This document shows, in pieces, positions 55,292 through 63,282 of a stretch of 64,000 nt of DNA. Within the stretch, counting starts at the first letter, position 1. Each line of letters starts with the position of its first letter. Below the pieces are notes generated by a model. That model saw nothing but the letters and a program-made list of their open reading frames with translations, did not search any database and was not told the DNA's origin. The translations under genes and the position numbers were made by a program. Where the stretch lies: positions 4,528,501-4,592,500 of the forward strand of contig NZ_CP029427.2 of the NCBI RefSeq assembly GCF_002266465.3, written 5' to 3'. The stretch comes from Bradyrhizobium symbiodeficiens. GTDB lineage: Bacteria > Pseudomonadota > Alphaproteobacteria > Rhizobiales > Xanthobacteraceae.

Positions 55292-56527
55292 ATGACCGCC
55301 ACAGCGACCGCTACAGCCGCCTCACAGGCCACGATCGGGCCGCACACCCCGCCCTTGCCGGAGGCTCGCCCGGAGACGCTCGGGCTGTCGCGCCCGCGCC
55401 TCCAGGCCATGTCGGATGCCTTCAAGCGCGAGATCGACAAGGGAACTGTCCCCGGGGTCACGGTGCTGGTAGCGCGGCGCGGCCAAATCGGCTGGTTTGA
55501 GGCACTCGGCAGGCAGAGCCCGGCGGCCGCCGCACCAATGACGCGGGATTCGATCTTCCGGATCTTCTCGATGACCAAGCCGATCGTCTCGGTCGCCATC
55601 ATGGCGCTGGTCGAGGACGGCCACCTCCTGCTCGGCGACGCCGTCGCCAAGTTCATCCCGGAGTTTGCCAGCCAGCAGGTCGGCATCGTCAAGGACGGCA
55701 AGCTGGAGTTGGTGCCGCCGGTGCGGCCGATGACCGTGCAGGACCTGCTTCGCCACACCTCGGGCCTGACTTACGAGCATCAGGGCGACGGCCCGGTGCA
55801 CAAGCTCTACCAGGAGTCCCGCGTCCGCAGCCGCAAGATCACCAATGCCGAGCACGCCGCTCTGGTCGCGAGCTTCCCGCTGGTCTGCCAGCCCGGCGCG
55901 GAATTCAACTACAGCCGCTCCACCGACATCCTCGGCCGCATCATCGAGGTCGTCAGCGGCAAGTCGCTCGGTGCGTTCCTCAGCGAGCGCGTGCTCGCGC
56001 CGCTGCAGATGGCCGAGACGGGCTTCTCGACCTCCGAAGCCAATGCGGGCCGGCTTGCCGAGCCGTTCGCGGCCGATCCGTGGACCGGCGACAAGGTCGC
56101 GCTGTTCAACATGCACGAACAGCCGGTGATGGAGTCAGGCGGCGGCGGCCTTGTCTCGACCACGATGGATTATGCCCGCTTCTGCCTGATGCTGCGCAAC
56201 GGCGGCACGCTCGACGGCAACAGGATCATCGGCCGCAAGACGCTGGAGTTGATGGCGTCCGATCACCTCGGTCCGCAGGTTGTAACCAACGGCACCCTGC
56301 TCTCGCCCGGCCATGGTTTCGGCCTCGGCTTTGCGGTGCGCCGCGAGGCCGGCATCGCACCGTTCCCCGGCAGCGTCGGCCAGTATTTCTGGAGCGGCAT
56401 TGCGGGGACGTTCTTCTGGATCGATCCGCAGGAGGATCTGTTCGCGGTGTTCATGAGCCAGGGCCCCGGCCAGCGCGATTTTACGCGGACGCTGGTGCGG
56501 GACCTCGTTTACGCGGCGGTGGAGTAG
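55292..56527 (+). CDS. Beta-lactamase-fold serine hydrolase (class C type)
   Basis: A 411-aa protein of the beta-lactamase/EstB/penicillin-binding-like serine hydrolase family; members are mostly esterases or peptidases. The nucleophile motif is S93-M-T-K96. The YxN-equivalent is in FNYSRSTDI, and the third motif region is SPGHGFGLGF. The start is the ATG 55292 with GGGAG six nt upstream. A Thr/Ala-rich N-terminus (MTATATATAA) is not a typical signal peptide, so it is probably cytoplasmic. Substrate unknown. Confidence 0.85.
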   Translation: MTATATATAASQATIGPHTPPLPEARPETLGLSRPRLQAMSDAFKREIDKGTVPGVTVLVARRGQIGWFEALGRQSPAAAAPMTRDSIFRIFSMTKPIVSVAIMALVEDGHLLLGDAVAKFIPEFASQQVGIVKDGKLELVPPVRPMTVQDLLRHTSGLTYEHQGDGPVHKLYQESRVRSRKITNAEHAALVASFPLVCQPGAEFNYSRSTDILGRIIEVVSGKSLGAFLSERVLAPLQMAETGFSTSEANAGRLAEPFAADPWTGDKVALFNMHEQPVMESGGGGLVSTTMDYARFCLMLRNGGTLDGNRIIGRKTLELMASDHLGPQVVTNGTLLSPGHGFGLGFAVRREAGIAPFPGSVGQYFWSGIAGTFFWIDPQEDLFAVFMSQGPGQRDFTRTLVRDLVYAAVE

Positions 56528-56534
56528 CGCGCGT

Positions 56535-58526
56535 TCAGGCGCTGGCCTGTCGAACGGACGACTCTGGCGAGATAATATGATCGTCGCCCTGCGCCATCGA
56601 GACGATAATCTGCGTCGCTTCGCGCAAAGAGGTGGCGAACAGATCTGCCTTCCCGGTCTCGCGCAACTCGTCGATATTGGTGACCCCTTCGGCCCAGCAT
56701 CCGATCATGATGGCGGCGCCGGGCAGCTTGCGCCGGAGCCGCCGCACCGCATAGCGCAGATGCGCGGGGCTGGTGATGCCGATGTAGCTCAGGCAGACCA
56801 GCGCCACGCCCGACGTCTCGAGGCGGAAGATGTTGGCCGTCGACAGCGCTTCGGGACCTTCGACGCGGCTGCCAACGCCGTGCGCACGGCAGAGCTGCGC
56901 GAGCATGATGGCAGCAGCCTCATCGAGCATGGTCCGGCCGCCGATGCAAAGCACGGCATGTTCGCCGCGGAATCGCTCCGCGACCGCCTCCGGATCTAGC
57001 ACGGGGATGTCCGGCTGATCGCTGGAAGGCGCGACGGCCTCGATCGCATCGACAACCTCGGCATCTGCGACCTGCCCGTTACCGACGGGGTGGCCGTCAT
57101 CCTGATCCGAGAGATCGTCGACGAATTCGATCACCGTGTCGCGGATGCGGGCGAGCCGCGTCTGGTCCAGCGCGGCGCGGTCGAAGTCCGATTGGGCGAG
57201 CTGCATGCCCTTGATCGCCACTTCGTCGTAATAGGCCGAAAGCGACCGCTCCTTCAGAAACAGTTCGGCCTTCTCGGCCGCCTCGGTCGGATCGCCCGCC
57301 AGCATGCGTTGATAGAAGATCTCGGCGGGTGCGAGCGCCGGACGATCGCCGAACATGACGTCGAGGAAGGAGAGCCGTTCGACGTGGCGACCCAGCACGA
57401 CGAGACAGACGGTGAGAGGCGTCGCGAGCACCAGTCCGATTGGTCCCCAAAGCGCGGTCCAGAACGTCGCGGAGACGACCACAGCCACCGGCGACAGCCC
57501 GGTGGTGCGGCCATATAGCAGCGGTTCGACCACATGTCCGACCAAGGGCTCGATGACGAAGAACAGTGCCGCGGTCCACGCCAGCATCCACCAGCCCGGA
57601 TCGACCGCCACTGCGAGCGCCAGCGGGAACGCGGCCGCGATGATCGAACCGATATAGGGCACGAAGCGCAGCACGGCTGCGAGAATGCCCCACAGCGCCG
57701 CGCTGGGAATCCCGATCAGCCACAGGCCGCTGCCGATCAACACGCCAAATCCGGTGTTGAGCATGAGCTGGTTGAGGAACAGCCGGCTCAGTCGTGCCGC
57801 GGCGTCGTCGAGCGCTGCGGTGGTGCGCTGCAGGTCATGAGAGCCGGCCAGCCTGATCAGGCGATTGCGCAGGTCCTCGCGCTGGATCAGGATGAAGATC
57901 ACGAAGATCACGATGATCCCCGTCGTCGCCAGCGGCGATACCAGGGGTGCGATCAGCGAGCGCAGGCTCTCGAGTGCCCCGGGATCGGGCTGCAGCACCT
58001 CGACCGGGACCGGCTTGACGCCGGTCTTGGCAGCTGGGCCTGAGGTCAGCGGATTGGCCGGCGCCACGGATTTGGGCTTGTCCAGCTCCTTGCCGAGGTC
58101 CTGCAGCATCTCTGCGGCTCGCTCCAGCGTGGAACTGCCGCCGGCGACGCCGCGCACCGACTGGATCTTGGAGAGGATTGTGGTCTGGTACTTCGGCAGA
58201 TCTCCAGCCAGCCCGCTGAGCTGCGTTGCGATCACGCTGCCGAGCGCGAAAATCACCGCGAAGGCGAACAGCACGACCCCGACCACCGCCGCCGCGCGCG
58301 GAACATGAAGACGCTGAACCAGCCTGACGGGCGCCGCAAGGACGAAGCTCAGCAGGATGGCGAGCGCGACGGGGACGAAGATCTCCCGTCCCAGGTAAAG
58401 CGCCCCGATGATGATGATGCTCAGGATCGCCACGCCGACCGTGACGACGATTGCCAAGACGTCGTCAGTCGATTGCGGCTTGATCACCGGAGGGATCATC
58501 GGACTCGCTTCTGGTCCTGGCGTCAT
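56535..58526 (-). CDS. AI-2E/PerM-family transporter with C-terminal cytoplasmic domain
   Basis: A 663-aa inner-membrane protein. Residues 20-390 are the AI-2E transporter (PerM) fold with about eight helices, including the conserved region GIPSAALWGILAAVLRFVPY. Residues 390-663 are an added soluble part. Its final 140 residues (HAVLCIGGRTMLDEAAAIML from 523, then VCLSYIG and AIMIGCWAEG) look like a B12-binding/Rossmann-type domain without the cobalamin histidine motif. Members export or exchange ions or small molecules. It is convergent with the serine hydrolase, 7 nt apart. Confidence 0.82.
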   Translation of the reverse strand: MTPGPEASPMIPPVIKPQSTDDVLAIVVTVGVAILSIIIIGALYLGREIFVPVALAILLSFVLAAPVRLVQRLHVPRAAAVVGVVLFAFAVIFALGSVIATQLSGLAGDLPKYQTTILSKIQSVRGVAGGSSTLERAAEMLQDLGKELDKPKSVAPANPLTSGPAAKTGVKPVPVEVLQPDPGALESLRSLIAPLVSPLATTGIIVIFVIFILIQREDLRNRLIRLAGSHDLQRTTAALDDAAARLSRLFLNQLMLNTGFGVLIGSGLWLIGIPSAALWGILAAVLRFVPYIGSIIAAAFPLALAVAVDPGWWMLAWTAALFFVIEPLVGHVVEPLLYGRTTGLSPVAVVVSATFWTALWGPIGLVLATPLTVCLVVLGRHVERLSFLDVMFGDRPALAPAEIFYQRMLAGDPTEAAEKAELFLKERSLSAYYDEVAIKGMQLAQSDFDRAALDQTRLARIRDTVIEFVDDLSDQDDGHPVGNGQVADAEVVDAIEAVAPSSDQPDIPVLDPEAVAERFRGEHAVLCIGGRTMLDEAAAIMLAQLCRAHGVGSRVEGPEALSTANIFRLETSGVALVCLSYIGITSPAHLRYAVRRLRRKLPGAAIMIGCWAEGVTNIDELRETGKADLFATSLREATQIIVSMAQGDDHIISPESSVRQASA

Positions 58527-58606
58527 GCCCCAGGACTGCGCGGTCTAACGGCCCGGCATGGGGTTAGTTCCTGCTCACCCATGCCCTGCGCCGTTGCGGG
58601 CCGCCT

Positions 58607-59374
58607 TCAGCTGATCGTCGCGCCGCCGTCGATCACCATGGTCTGGCCGGTCATGAAGTCGCCGGCCTTCGATCCCAGGAACACCGCCGCGCCGGCGATC
58701 TCGTCGGGGATGCCGATGCGCAGCAGCGGTGAGCGTGCGGTCGAGGCTTTCAGGTTCTCCGGGTTGTCCCACAGCGCCTTGGCGAAGTCGGTCTTGATCA
58801 GGCCGGGCGCGATGCAGTTCACGCGGATATTGTCCTTGCCGTATTCGCAGGCGAGGTTGCGCGCGAGCTGCATGTCGGCGGCCTTGGAAATCGCATAGGC
58901 GCCGAGGATGGTCGAGCCTTTCAATCCGCCGATCGAGGAGACGATGATGATGGAGCCGTCCTTGCGTTCGATCATCTGCGGCACCACCATCGAGATCAGC
59001 CAGTTGTTGGCGACGATGTTGTTGTCGAGGATCTTCCTGAACTGATCGTCGGAGATGCCGGCGAGCGGGCCGTAATACGGGTTCGAGGCGGCGTTGCAGA
59101 CCAGCACGTCGATCTTGCCGAAGGCGCGGTTGCTCTCGTCGACGAGGTTTTGCAGATTCTCTTTCGACGAGATGTTGGCGGCGATCGCGACCGCGGTGCC
59201 CTTGCCGTATCTGTCGTTGATGCCCTTGGCCACCTGCTCGCAGACGTCGGCCTTGCGCGAGGAGATCACGACCTTGGCGCCGTGCTCGGCCATGCGCTCG
59301 GCAATCGCAAGCCCGATGCCGCGCGTCGATCCCGTGATAACGGCGACTTTTCCCTTCATGTCGAACAAGGTCAT
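58607..59374 (-). CDS. Short-chain dehydrogenase/reductase
   Basis: A 255-aa classical SDR: cofactor motif TGSTRGIG (14-21), NNA-type segment CNAAS (93-97), and the catalytic S147, Y160 and K164 (YAISK). N119/N120 in LDNNIVANN complete the tetrad. It ends with GGATIS. Preceded by a clear ribosome-binding site (GGGAGAGACAC before ATG). It probably oxidises a hydroxyacyl or alcohol substrate; exact role unknown. Possibly functionally linked to the phosphatase and phosphotransferase genes nearby, but spacing does not prove an operon. Confidence 0.88.
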   Translation of the reverse strand: MTLFDMKGKVAVITGSTRGIGLAIAERMAEHGAKVVISSRKADVCEQVAKGINDRYGKGTAVAIAANISSKENLQNLVDESNRAFGKIDVLVCNAASNPYYGPLAGISDDQFRKILDNNIVANNWLISMVVPQMIERKDGSIIIVSSIGGLKGSTILGAYAISKAADMQLARNLACEYGKDNIRVNCIAPGLIKTDFAKALWDNPENLKASTARSPLLRIGIPDEIAGAAVFLGSKAGDFMTGQTMVIDGGATIS

Positions 59375-59442
59375 GTGTCTCTCCCAGAGTATGATTTGAA
59401 TTGGCCTGAGCTTATGCCGCGGTCGCGCGAGCGGACAACGGC

Positions 59443-60141
59443 TCAGGCGAGCTTCTTGACTTCCGGTCCCGCGAGTTGATGCATCGCCGCATGCGCGTCA
59501 TCCGCGATCCAGGGCTGCTGGTTCACCATCGGCAGGCGCCAGACCGTGCGTTCGGGGCTTGCAAAATGATCGATGCGCGTGATCGAGCAATTGTCGATGT
59601 CGAACGACAGAGCCTTCTCAAGCTGACCCTCGAGTGCAAGTCCGAGCGCCGCCTTGATCGTGCCGCCATGAGCGACCGCGATCACGTCCTGCCCGGCCGC
59701 CTCGGCGTTGATCCGCTCGATGGTGCGGCGCGTGCGGTTGTAGAGGTCCATGAAGCTTTCGCCGCCGGGCGCGGGCTCGTTGATGTCGGCGAACCAGCTC
59801 GAGCCGACGGGGCGGCTCGCGATGAAGGCGGCGCGGTTCATGCCCTGCCACTTCCCGAGATTCTGCTCGGCGAGATCTGCTTCCCATGGCATCGACGCAG
59901 GCTTCGGGTAGCCGGCCGCCCAGATCGCTGCCGCGGTCTGGTGCGTGCGCATCAGATTGCTCGAATACCAGACCGCCTTGCGCGGCAGCACCTTGGCAAC
60001 GGCATTGAACACGTAGGTGTCGCTGGTGTCGCAGGCGAGATCGCTCTGCCCGTAGATATTGCCACCGTCATTGCGTACCGGCGCGTGCCGAACCCACCAC
60101 CACCGTGTCGTGACCACATTGGGCTTGTCTGCGCCTGCCAT
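59443..60141 (-). CDS. Histidine phosphatase family protein
   Basis: A 232-aa member of the phosphoglycerate-mutase-like histidine phosphatase superfamily. The catalytic RHG-type motif is VRHAPVR (R18, H19; Ala replaces the usual Gly). The second histidine is in IAVAHGGTIKAAL, and SNLMRTHQTA is the supporting Arg/His segment. Similar proteins include alpha-ribazole phosphatase, but no cobalamin gene is near. It lies 68 nt upstream of the SDR at 58607 and is divergent from the SDR at 60276. Confidence 0.87.
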   Translation of the reverse strand: MAGADKPNVVTTRWWWVRHAPVRNDGGNIYGQSDLACDTSDTYVFNAVAKVLPRKAVWYSSNLMRTHQTAAAIWAAGYPKPASMPWEADLAEQNLGKWQGMNRAAFIASRPVGSSWFADINEPAPGGESFMDLYNRTRRTIERINAEAAGQDVIAVAHGGTIKAALGLALEGQLEKALSFDIDNCSITRIDHFASPERTVWRLPMVNQQPWIADDAHAAMHQLAGPEVKKLA

Positions 60142-60188
60142 CGAAACCCTTCCATCCCGTGTGATGTCGCTGTACGTCAGGTGTGAAC

Positions 60189-60202
60189 GTGTCTCAAGAC
60201 AC
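60189..60202. promoter_or_regulatory. Palindrome in divergent promoter region
   Basis: gtgtc-tcaa-gacac is a perfect 5-bp inverted repeat between the divergent histidine phosphatase and SDR genes. On the minus strand TTGAGA overlaps it and is followed after 17 nt by TACAGC, a weak promoter for the phosphatase. It could be an operator for a local regulator; no regulator gene is present in the window. Confidence 0.35.
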
Positions 60203-60275
60203 TTTACCGTTTGAAATCTTGTTTGAAATTCCGTCGCGCGGCAAGCGTCGCGCGAGCCACCAGAGGGAGAAACGC

Positions 60276-61061
60276 ATGGGCCGCCTGCAAGGCAAATCCG
60301 TCATCATCACCGGCGCCGGCAGCGGCATCGGCCGCGCCGCCGCGCTGCTGTTCACCCGGGAAGGCGCCAAGCTGATCGCAGTCGATCGCACCGAGGCGGT
60401 GAAGGAGACCGTCGACGAGGTGAAAAAGGCCGGCGGCATCGCGGAAGCCATGATCGCGGACGCAGGTTCCGAAACCGACGTGATGGCCGTGATCGACAAG
60501 GCGGTGAAGACGCATGGCCGGCTCGACGTGATCTGGGCCAATGCCGGCGTCTCCGGCGGGCTCGTTCCGCTCGGCGAGCAGACCGTGGAGCAGTGGCAGG
60601 AGGTGTTGCGCATCAATCTGATCGGGCCGTTCCTCGCCGTGAAGCATGCGATGCCGCACATGGTGAAGCAGCAGTCCGGCGCAATCGTGCTGACAGCCTC
60701 CGTCGCGGGCCTCAAGGCCGGCGCCAGCGGACATCCCTATGCCGCGAGCAAGGCCGGCGTCATCAGCCTGGTGCAGACCACCGCGTATTCGCTCACTGGC
60801 ACCGGCGTGCGCATCAACGCGGTATGCCCGGGCCTGATCGAAACCGGCATGACCAAGCCAATCTTCGACCGCGCCAAGGAGCGCGGCACACAGGACAAGA
60901 TCGGCCAGCTCAATCCGCTCAAGCGTCCCGGCCAGCCGCACGAACTCGCGGCGATGGGCCTGTTCCTGGCCAGCGACGAAGCCTCGTATGTGAACGGCCA
61001 GGCGTTCCCGGTGGACGGCGGCCTCACCGCGTCGATGCCGTATACGGGCAAGCCGGTTTGA
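60276..61061 (+). CDS. Short-chain dehydrogenase/reductase
   Basis: A 261-aa classical SDR with TGAGSGIG (12-19), ANAGV (88-92) and the catalytic S142, Y155 and K159 (YAASK). The end, DGGLTASMPYTGKPV, is typical of glucose/alcohol-dehydrogenase-like SDRs. The start is the ATG 60276, which has a near-ideal ribosome-binding site (gagggagaaacgc); the longer frame from 60183 is ignored. Substrate unknown. Confidence 0.88.
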   Translation: MGRLQGKSVIITGAGSGIGRAAALLFTREGAKLIAVDRTEAVKETVDEVKKAGGIAEAMIADAGSETDVMAVIDKAVKTHGRLDVIWANAGVSGGLVPLGEQTVEQWQEVLRINLIGPFLAVKHAMPHMVKQQSGAIVLTASVAGLKAGASGHPYAASKAGVISLVQTTAYSLTGTGVRINAVCPGLIETGMTKPIFDRAKERGTQDKIGQLNPLKRPGQPHELAAMGLFLASDEASYVNGQAFPVDGGLTASMPYTGKPV

Positions 61062-61067
61062 CACTCG

Positions 61068-61199
61068 CGTGTCCCGGACGCGCTGCAGCGTACTTACGCT
61101 GCTGCGCTCGGCCGGGACCCAGCAGGCCACGGCACCCGCTGATGCATGGGCCCCGGCTCTGCCGCACATCACTTCGTGCAGCGCCGCGTCCGGGGCACG
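61068..61199. repeat. Dispersed intergenic repeat with inverted ends
   Basis: The element is bounded by cgtgtcccggacgcg (61068-61082) and its near-complement cgcgtccggggcacg (61185-61199; 13 of 15 match). Inside, the motif gggacccagcaggc and its surroundings resemble an intergenic repeat I recall from Bradyrhizobium-type genomes. It starts 7 nt after the SDR stop and may end its transcript. Confidence 0.55.
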
Positions 61200-61239
61200 A
61201 GACCTTTGTTCAACGACACACATGATTGATCATCCTCGC

Positions 61240-61790
61240 GGCGCTTTTCGCCCGAGCTTTGCCTGATCGCTTCGCCCTCGATTGGAAAAGGGCGCAGGGA
61301 AGACCGGGCGCCGGCTGGCACCCGCGGTCCACTGTGCGAAGGTTGCGCTACAAGAAGCTGCACAGCGGCATACAGGTGTAGCCAGGACATCCCGGCCTTC
61401 CCTGCGCAGTGGCTTTACGGCTTATGTCGTGATCTCCCCGGGGAGCGTTGCGCTATTGCCCCCGTCGCCTTGCGGATGGCTGACGCACGCATCCGGTTGG
61501 ACGACATACATCACCACAAGACTTGGCGCACAGACCCCGGGCGCCAGGACCACACGATTTTGCCGTACGCCGATTACACCGGTCGTGTGCGCGAGGCGCC
61601 TTGCTCACGGTTGCCCGCCCTGCAAAACCCTTCGCGCCGATGTCATCTGCGTCCACCGCCGCCCGGCCCGCGTTCGTGACGATCGCGATACGCCCCTCTT
61701 CCTTGGGCCGGGTTGAGGCGACACATACGCCCTTTCCGAATTTCGGTAAAGTGGAATATTTTCGGCGTGAGCGTTGACCGATCCATGGCG
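61240..61790. repeat. About 500-bp dispersed non-coding repeat
   Basis: The segment from about 61240 (cgcttttcgcccgagctttg) through agggcgcagggaag, gaagctgcacagcggc, ggccttccctgcgcagtggc and gtggaatattttcgg resembles a long intergenic repeat family I remember from Bradyrhizobium and relatives. Open frames across it in several directions (for example 61282-61716) are Arg/Pro/Thr/Cys-rich, lack ribosome-binding sites and are typical spurious predictions. Boundaries are approximate. Confidence 0.55.
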
Positions 61791-61820
61791 TGTTTTGCCC
61801 GTCGGGCAACGCAAGGGATT

Positions 61821-61898
61821 GTAGCCCGGATGAGCGAAGCGACATCCGGGATTCGCGGCACGAGCGGTCCCGGGTATCGCTCCGCTCACCCGGGCTAC
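61821..61898. repeat. REP-like inverted repeat (gtagcccgg...ccgggctac)
   Basis: gtagcccggatgagcgaagc at 61821 and gctccgctcacccgggctac at 61879-61898 are complementary ends of a palindromic unit of about 78 bp, with a second inner pair (catccggg/cccgggta). Such units are scattered between genes in rhizobia and relatives and can act as terminators or mRNA-end protectors. Confidence 0.75.
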
Positions 61899-61992
61899 TG
61901 GTCTCTGGGCCTATGTTGATTTGCCCGCCCGGCCCTCACGTTGGTATGGTTCCTGCAAGCACTGGGCCTCCATCCCCTGACAGAACGAGACA

Positions 61993-63171
61993 ATGCAGAG
62001 CTCAAGACCCGACCGGATTCGAAAACTCCTCGCCGACCTCGTCGCCTTCGACACCGTCAGCGATCGCACCAACCTGCCGCTGATTGCACACATCGAGAGC
62101 TATCTCGCCGGGTTCGGCATCAAGGGCGAGCGCTTTGTGGACGCAACCGGGCAAAAAGCTTCGCTGTGGGTCACGATCGGCCCCGCGGACCGCCCGGGCC
62201 TGGTGCTGTCGGGCCATACCGACGTCGTGCCGGTGGTGGGCCAGGACTGGAGCCATGATCCGTTCAAGCTGGGCGAGCGCGACGGCAAGCTCTACGGCCG
62301 CGGCACCACCGACATGAAGGGCTTCGTCGCGGTGTGCCTTGCCATGGTGCCGGAGATGGTCGAGGCCAAGCTCACGACGCCGATCCATCTCGCCATCTCC
62401 TATGACGAGGAGATCGGCTGCGTCGGCGTCCGGCCGATGCTCGGCGAGGTCGCGAAGAAACGGATCAAACCGCTCGGCGCCTTCATCGGCGAGCCGACCG
62501 AGATGAAGGTCATCATCGGCCACAAGGGCAAGCACGGCGTGCGCGCGACCTTTCACGGGCTCGCCCGCCATTCCTCGATTGCGCCCGACGGCGTCAACGC
62601 GATCGAATACGCGGCCGAGCTGATCGTCGAGATCCGCCGCCGCGCCGTGGCGCTTGCGGCCGTGCGCGCAACCGACAGCCTCTACGACGTTCCGCACTCG
62701 ACGCTGCTCACCAGCATCGTGCATGGCGGCGCCGCACTGAACATCGTGCCCGATACCTGCACGGTGGATTTCGAATGCCGCGGCATCGGCATCACCGAGT
62801 CGCGGGAGGTGACGGATGCGATCGTGGCCTGGGCCAAGGCCGAGCTTGAGCCGGCGATGAAGGCGCGACATCCGGACTGCGGCATCGATTTCGAGGAGAT
62901 CCTCGACTACCCCGCGCTCGACACCGCGGCCGACGCGGCGATCGTCACGCTCGCCAAGAGCCTCGCGGGGCGCAACGACCACGCCAAGGTCGCGTTCGGC
63001 ACCGAAGCGAGCTTGTTTGCCAGCATGGCCGATGTGCCGTCAGTGGTGATCGGCCCGGGCTCGATCGCGCAGGCGCATACGCCGGATGAGTTCGTGGAGA
63101 TGGCGGAGCTGGAGAAGTGCGCGGGGTTCGTGGAGAAGCTGATCGCGCATTGTGTGAAGACGGCGTCGTAG
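61993..63171 (+). CDS. argE: Acetylornithine deacetylase (ArgE-type M20 hydrolase)
   Basis: A 392-aa zinc-dependent M20 amidohydrolase. Metal ligands are H75-x-D77 (SGHTDVVP) and D107 (GTTDMKG). The catalytic base pair E139/E140 is in SYDEEIG, and the last histidine is in AQAHTPDEF. The closest family is ArgE (N-acetylornithine to ornithine), but M20 enzymes with other N-acyl substrates look alike and many alphaproteobacteria make ornithine through ArgJ, so the name is tentative. Start at ATG 61993. Confidence 0.8.
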   Translation: MQSSRPDRIRKLLADLVAFDTVSDRTNLPLIAHIESYLAGFGIKGERFVDATGQKASLWVTIGPADRPGLVLSGHTDVVPVVGQDWSHDPFKLGERDGKLYGRGTTDMKGFVAVCLAMVPEMVEAKLTTPIHLAISYDEEIGCVGVRPMLGEVAKKRIKPLGAFIGEPTEMKVIIGHKGKHGVRATFHGLARHSSIAPDGVNAIEYAAELIVEIRRRAVALAAVRATDSLYDVPHSTLLTSIVHGGAALNIVPDTCTVDFECRGIGITESREVTDAIVAWAKAELEPAMKARHPDCGIDFEEILDYPALDTAADAAIVTLAKSLAGRNDHAKVAFGTEASLFASMADVPSVVIGPGSIAQAHTPDEFVEMAELEKCAGFVEKLIAHCVKTAS

Positions 63172-63183
63172 GCGATGATGCCG

Positions 63184-63274
63184 GTAGGGTGGGCAAAGCG
63201 AAGCGTGCCCACCGATTGCGCCATAGATCTGGAAAGATGGTGGGCACGGCGCTTCGCGCCTTTGCCCACCCTAC
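63184..63274. repeat. Long inverted repeat between convergent genes
   Basis: gtagggtgggcaaagcgaag at 63184 and the complementary gcttcgcgcctttgcccacc/ctac ending at 63274 form a palindrome of about 91 bp with an inner pair gtgcccacc/ggtgggcac. It occupies almost the whole gap between two convergent genes and so probably serves as a two-way terminator. The unit resembles a repeat common in Bradyrhizobium-type genomes. Confidence 0.78.
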
Positions 63275-63282
63275 AAGAGCAC

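Noticed and set aside
61282-61716. 144-codon open frame rich in Arg, Pro and Thr
   Set aside because: It lies within the long dispersed repeat; similar frames in such repeats are spurious and there is no ribosome-binding site.
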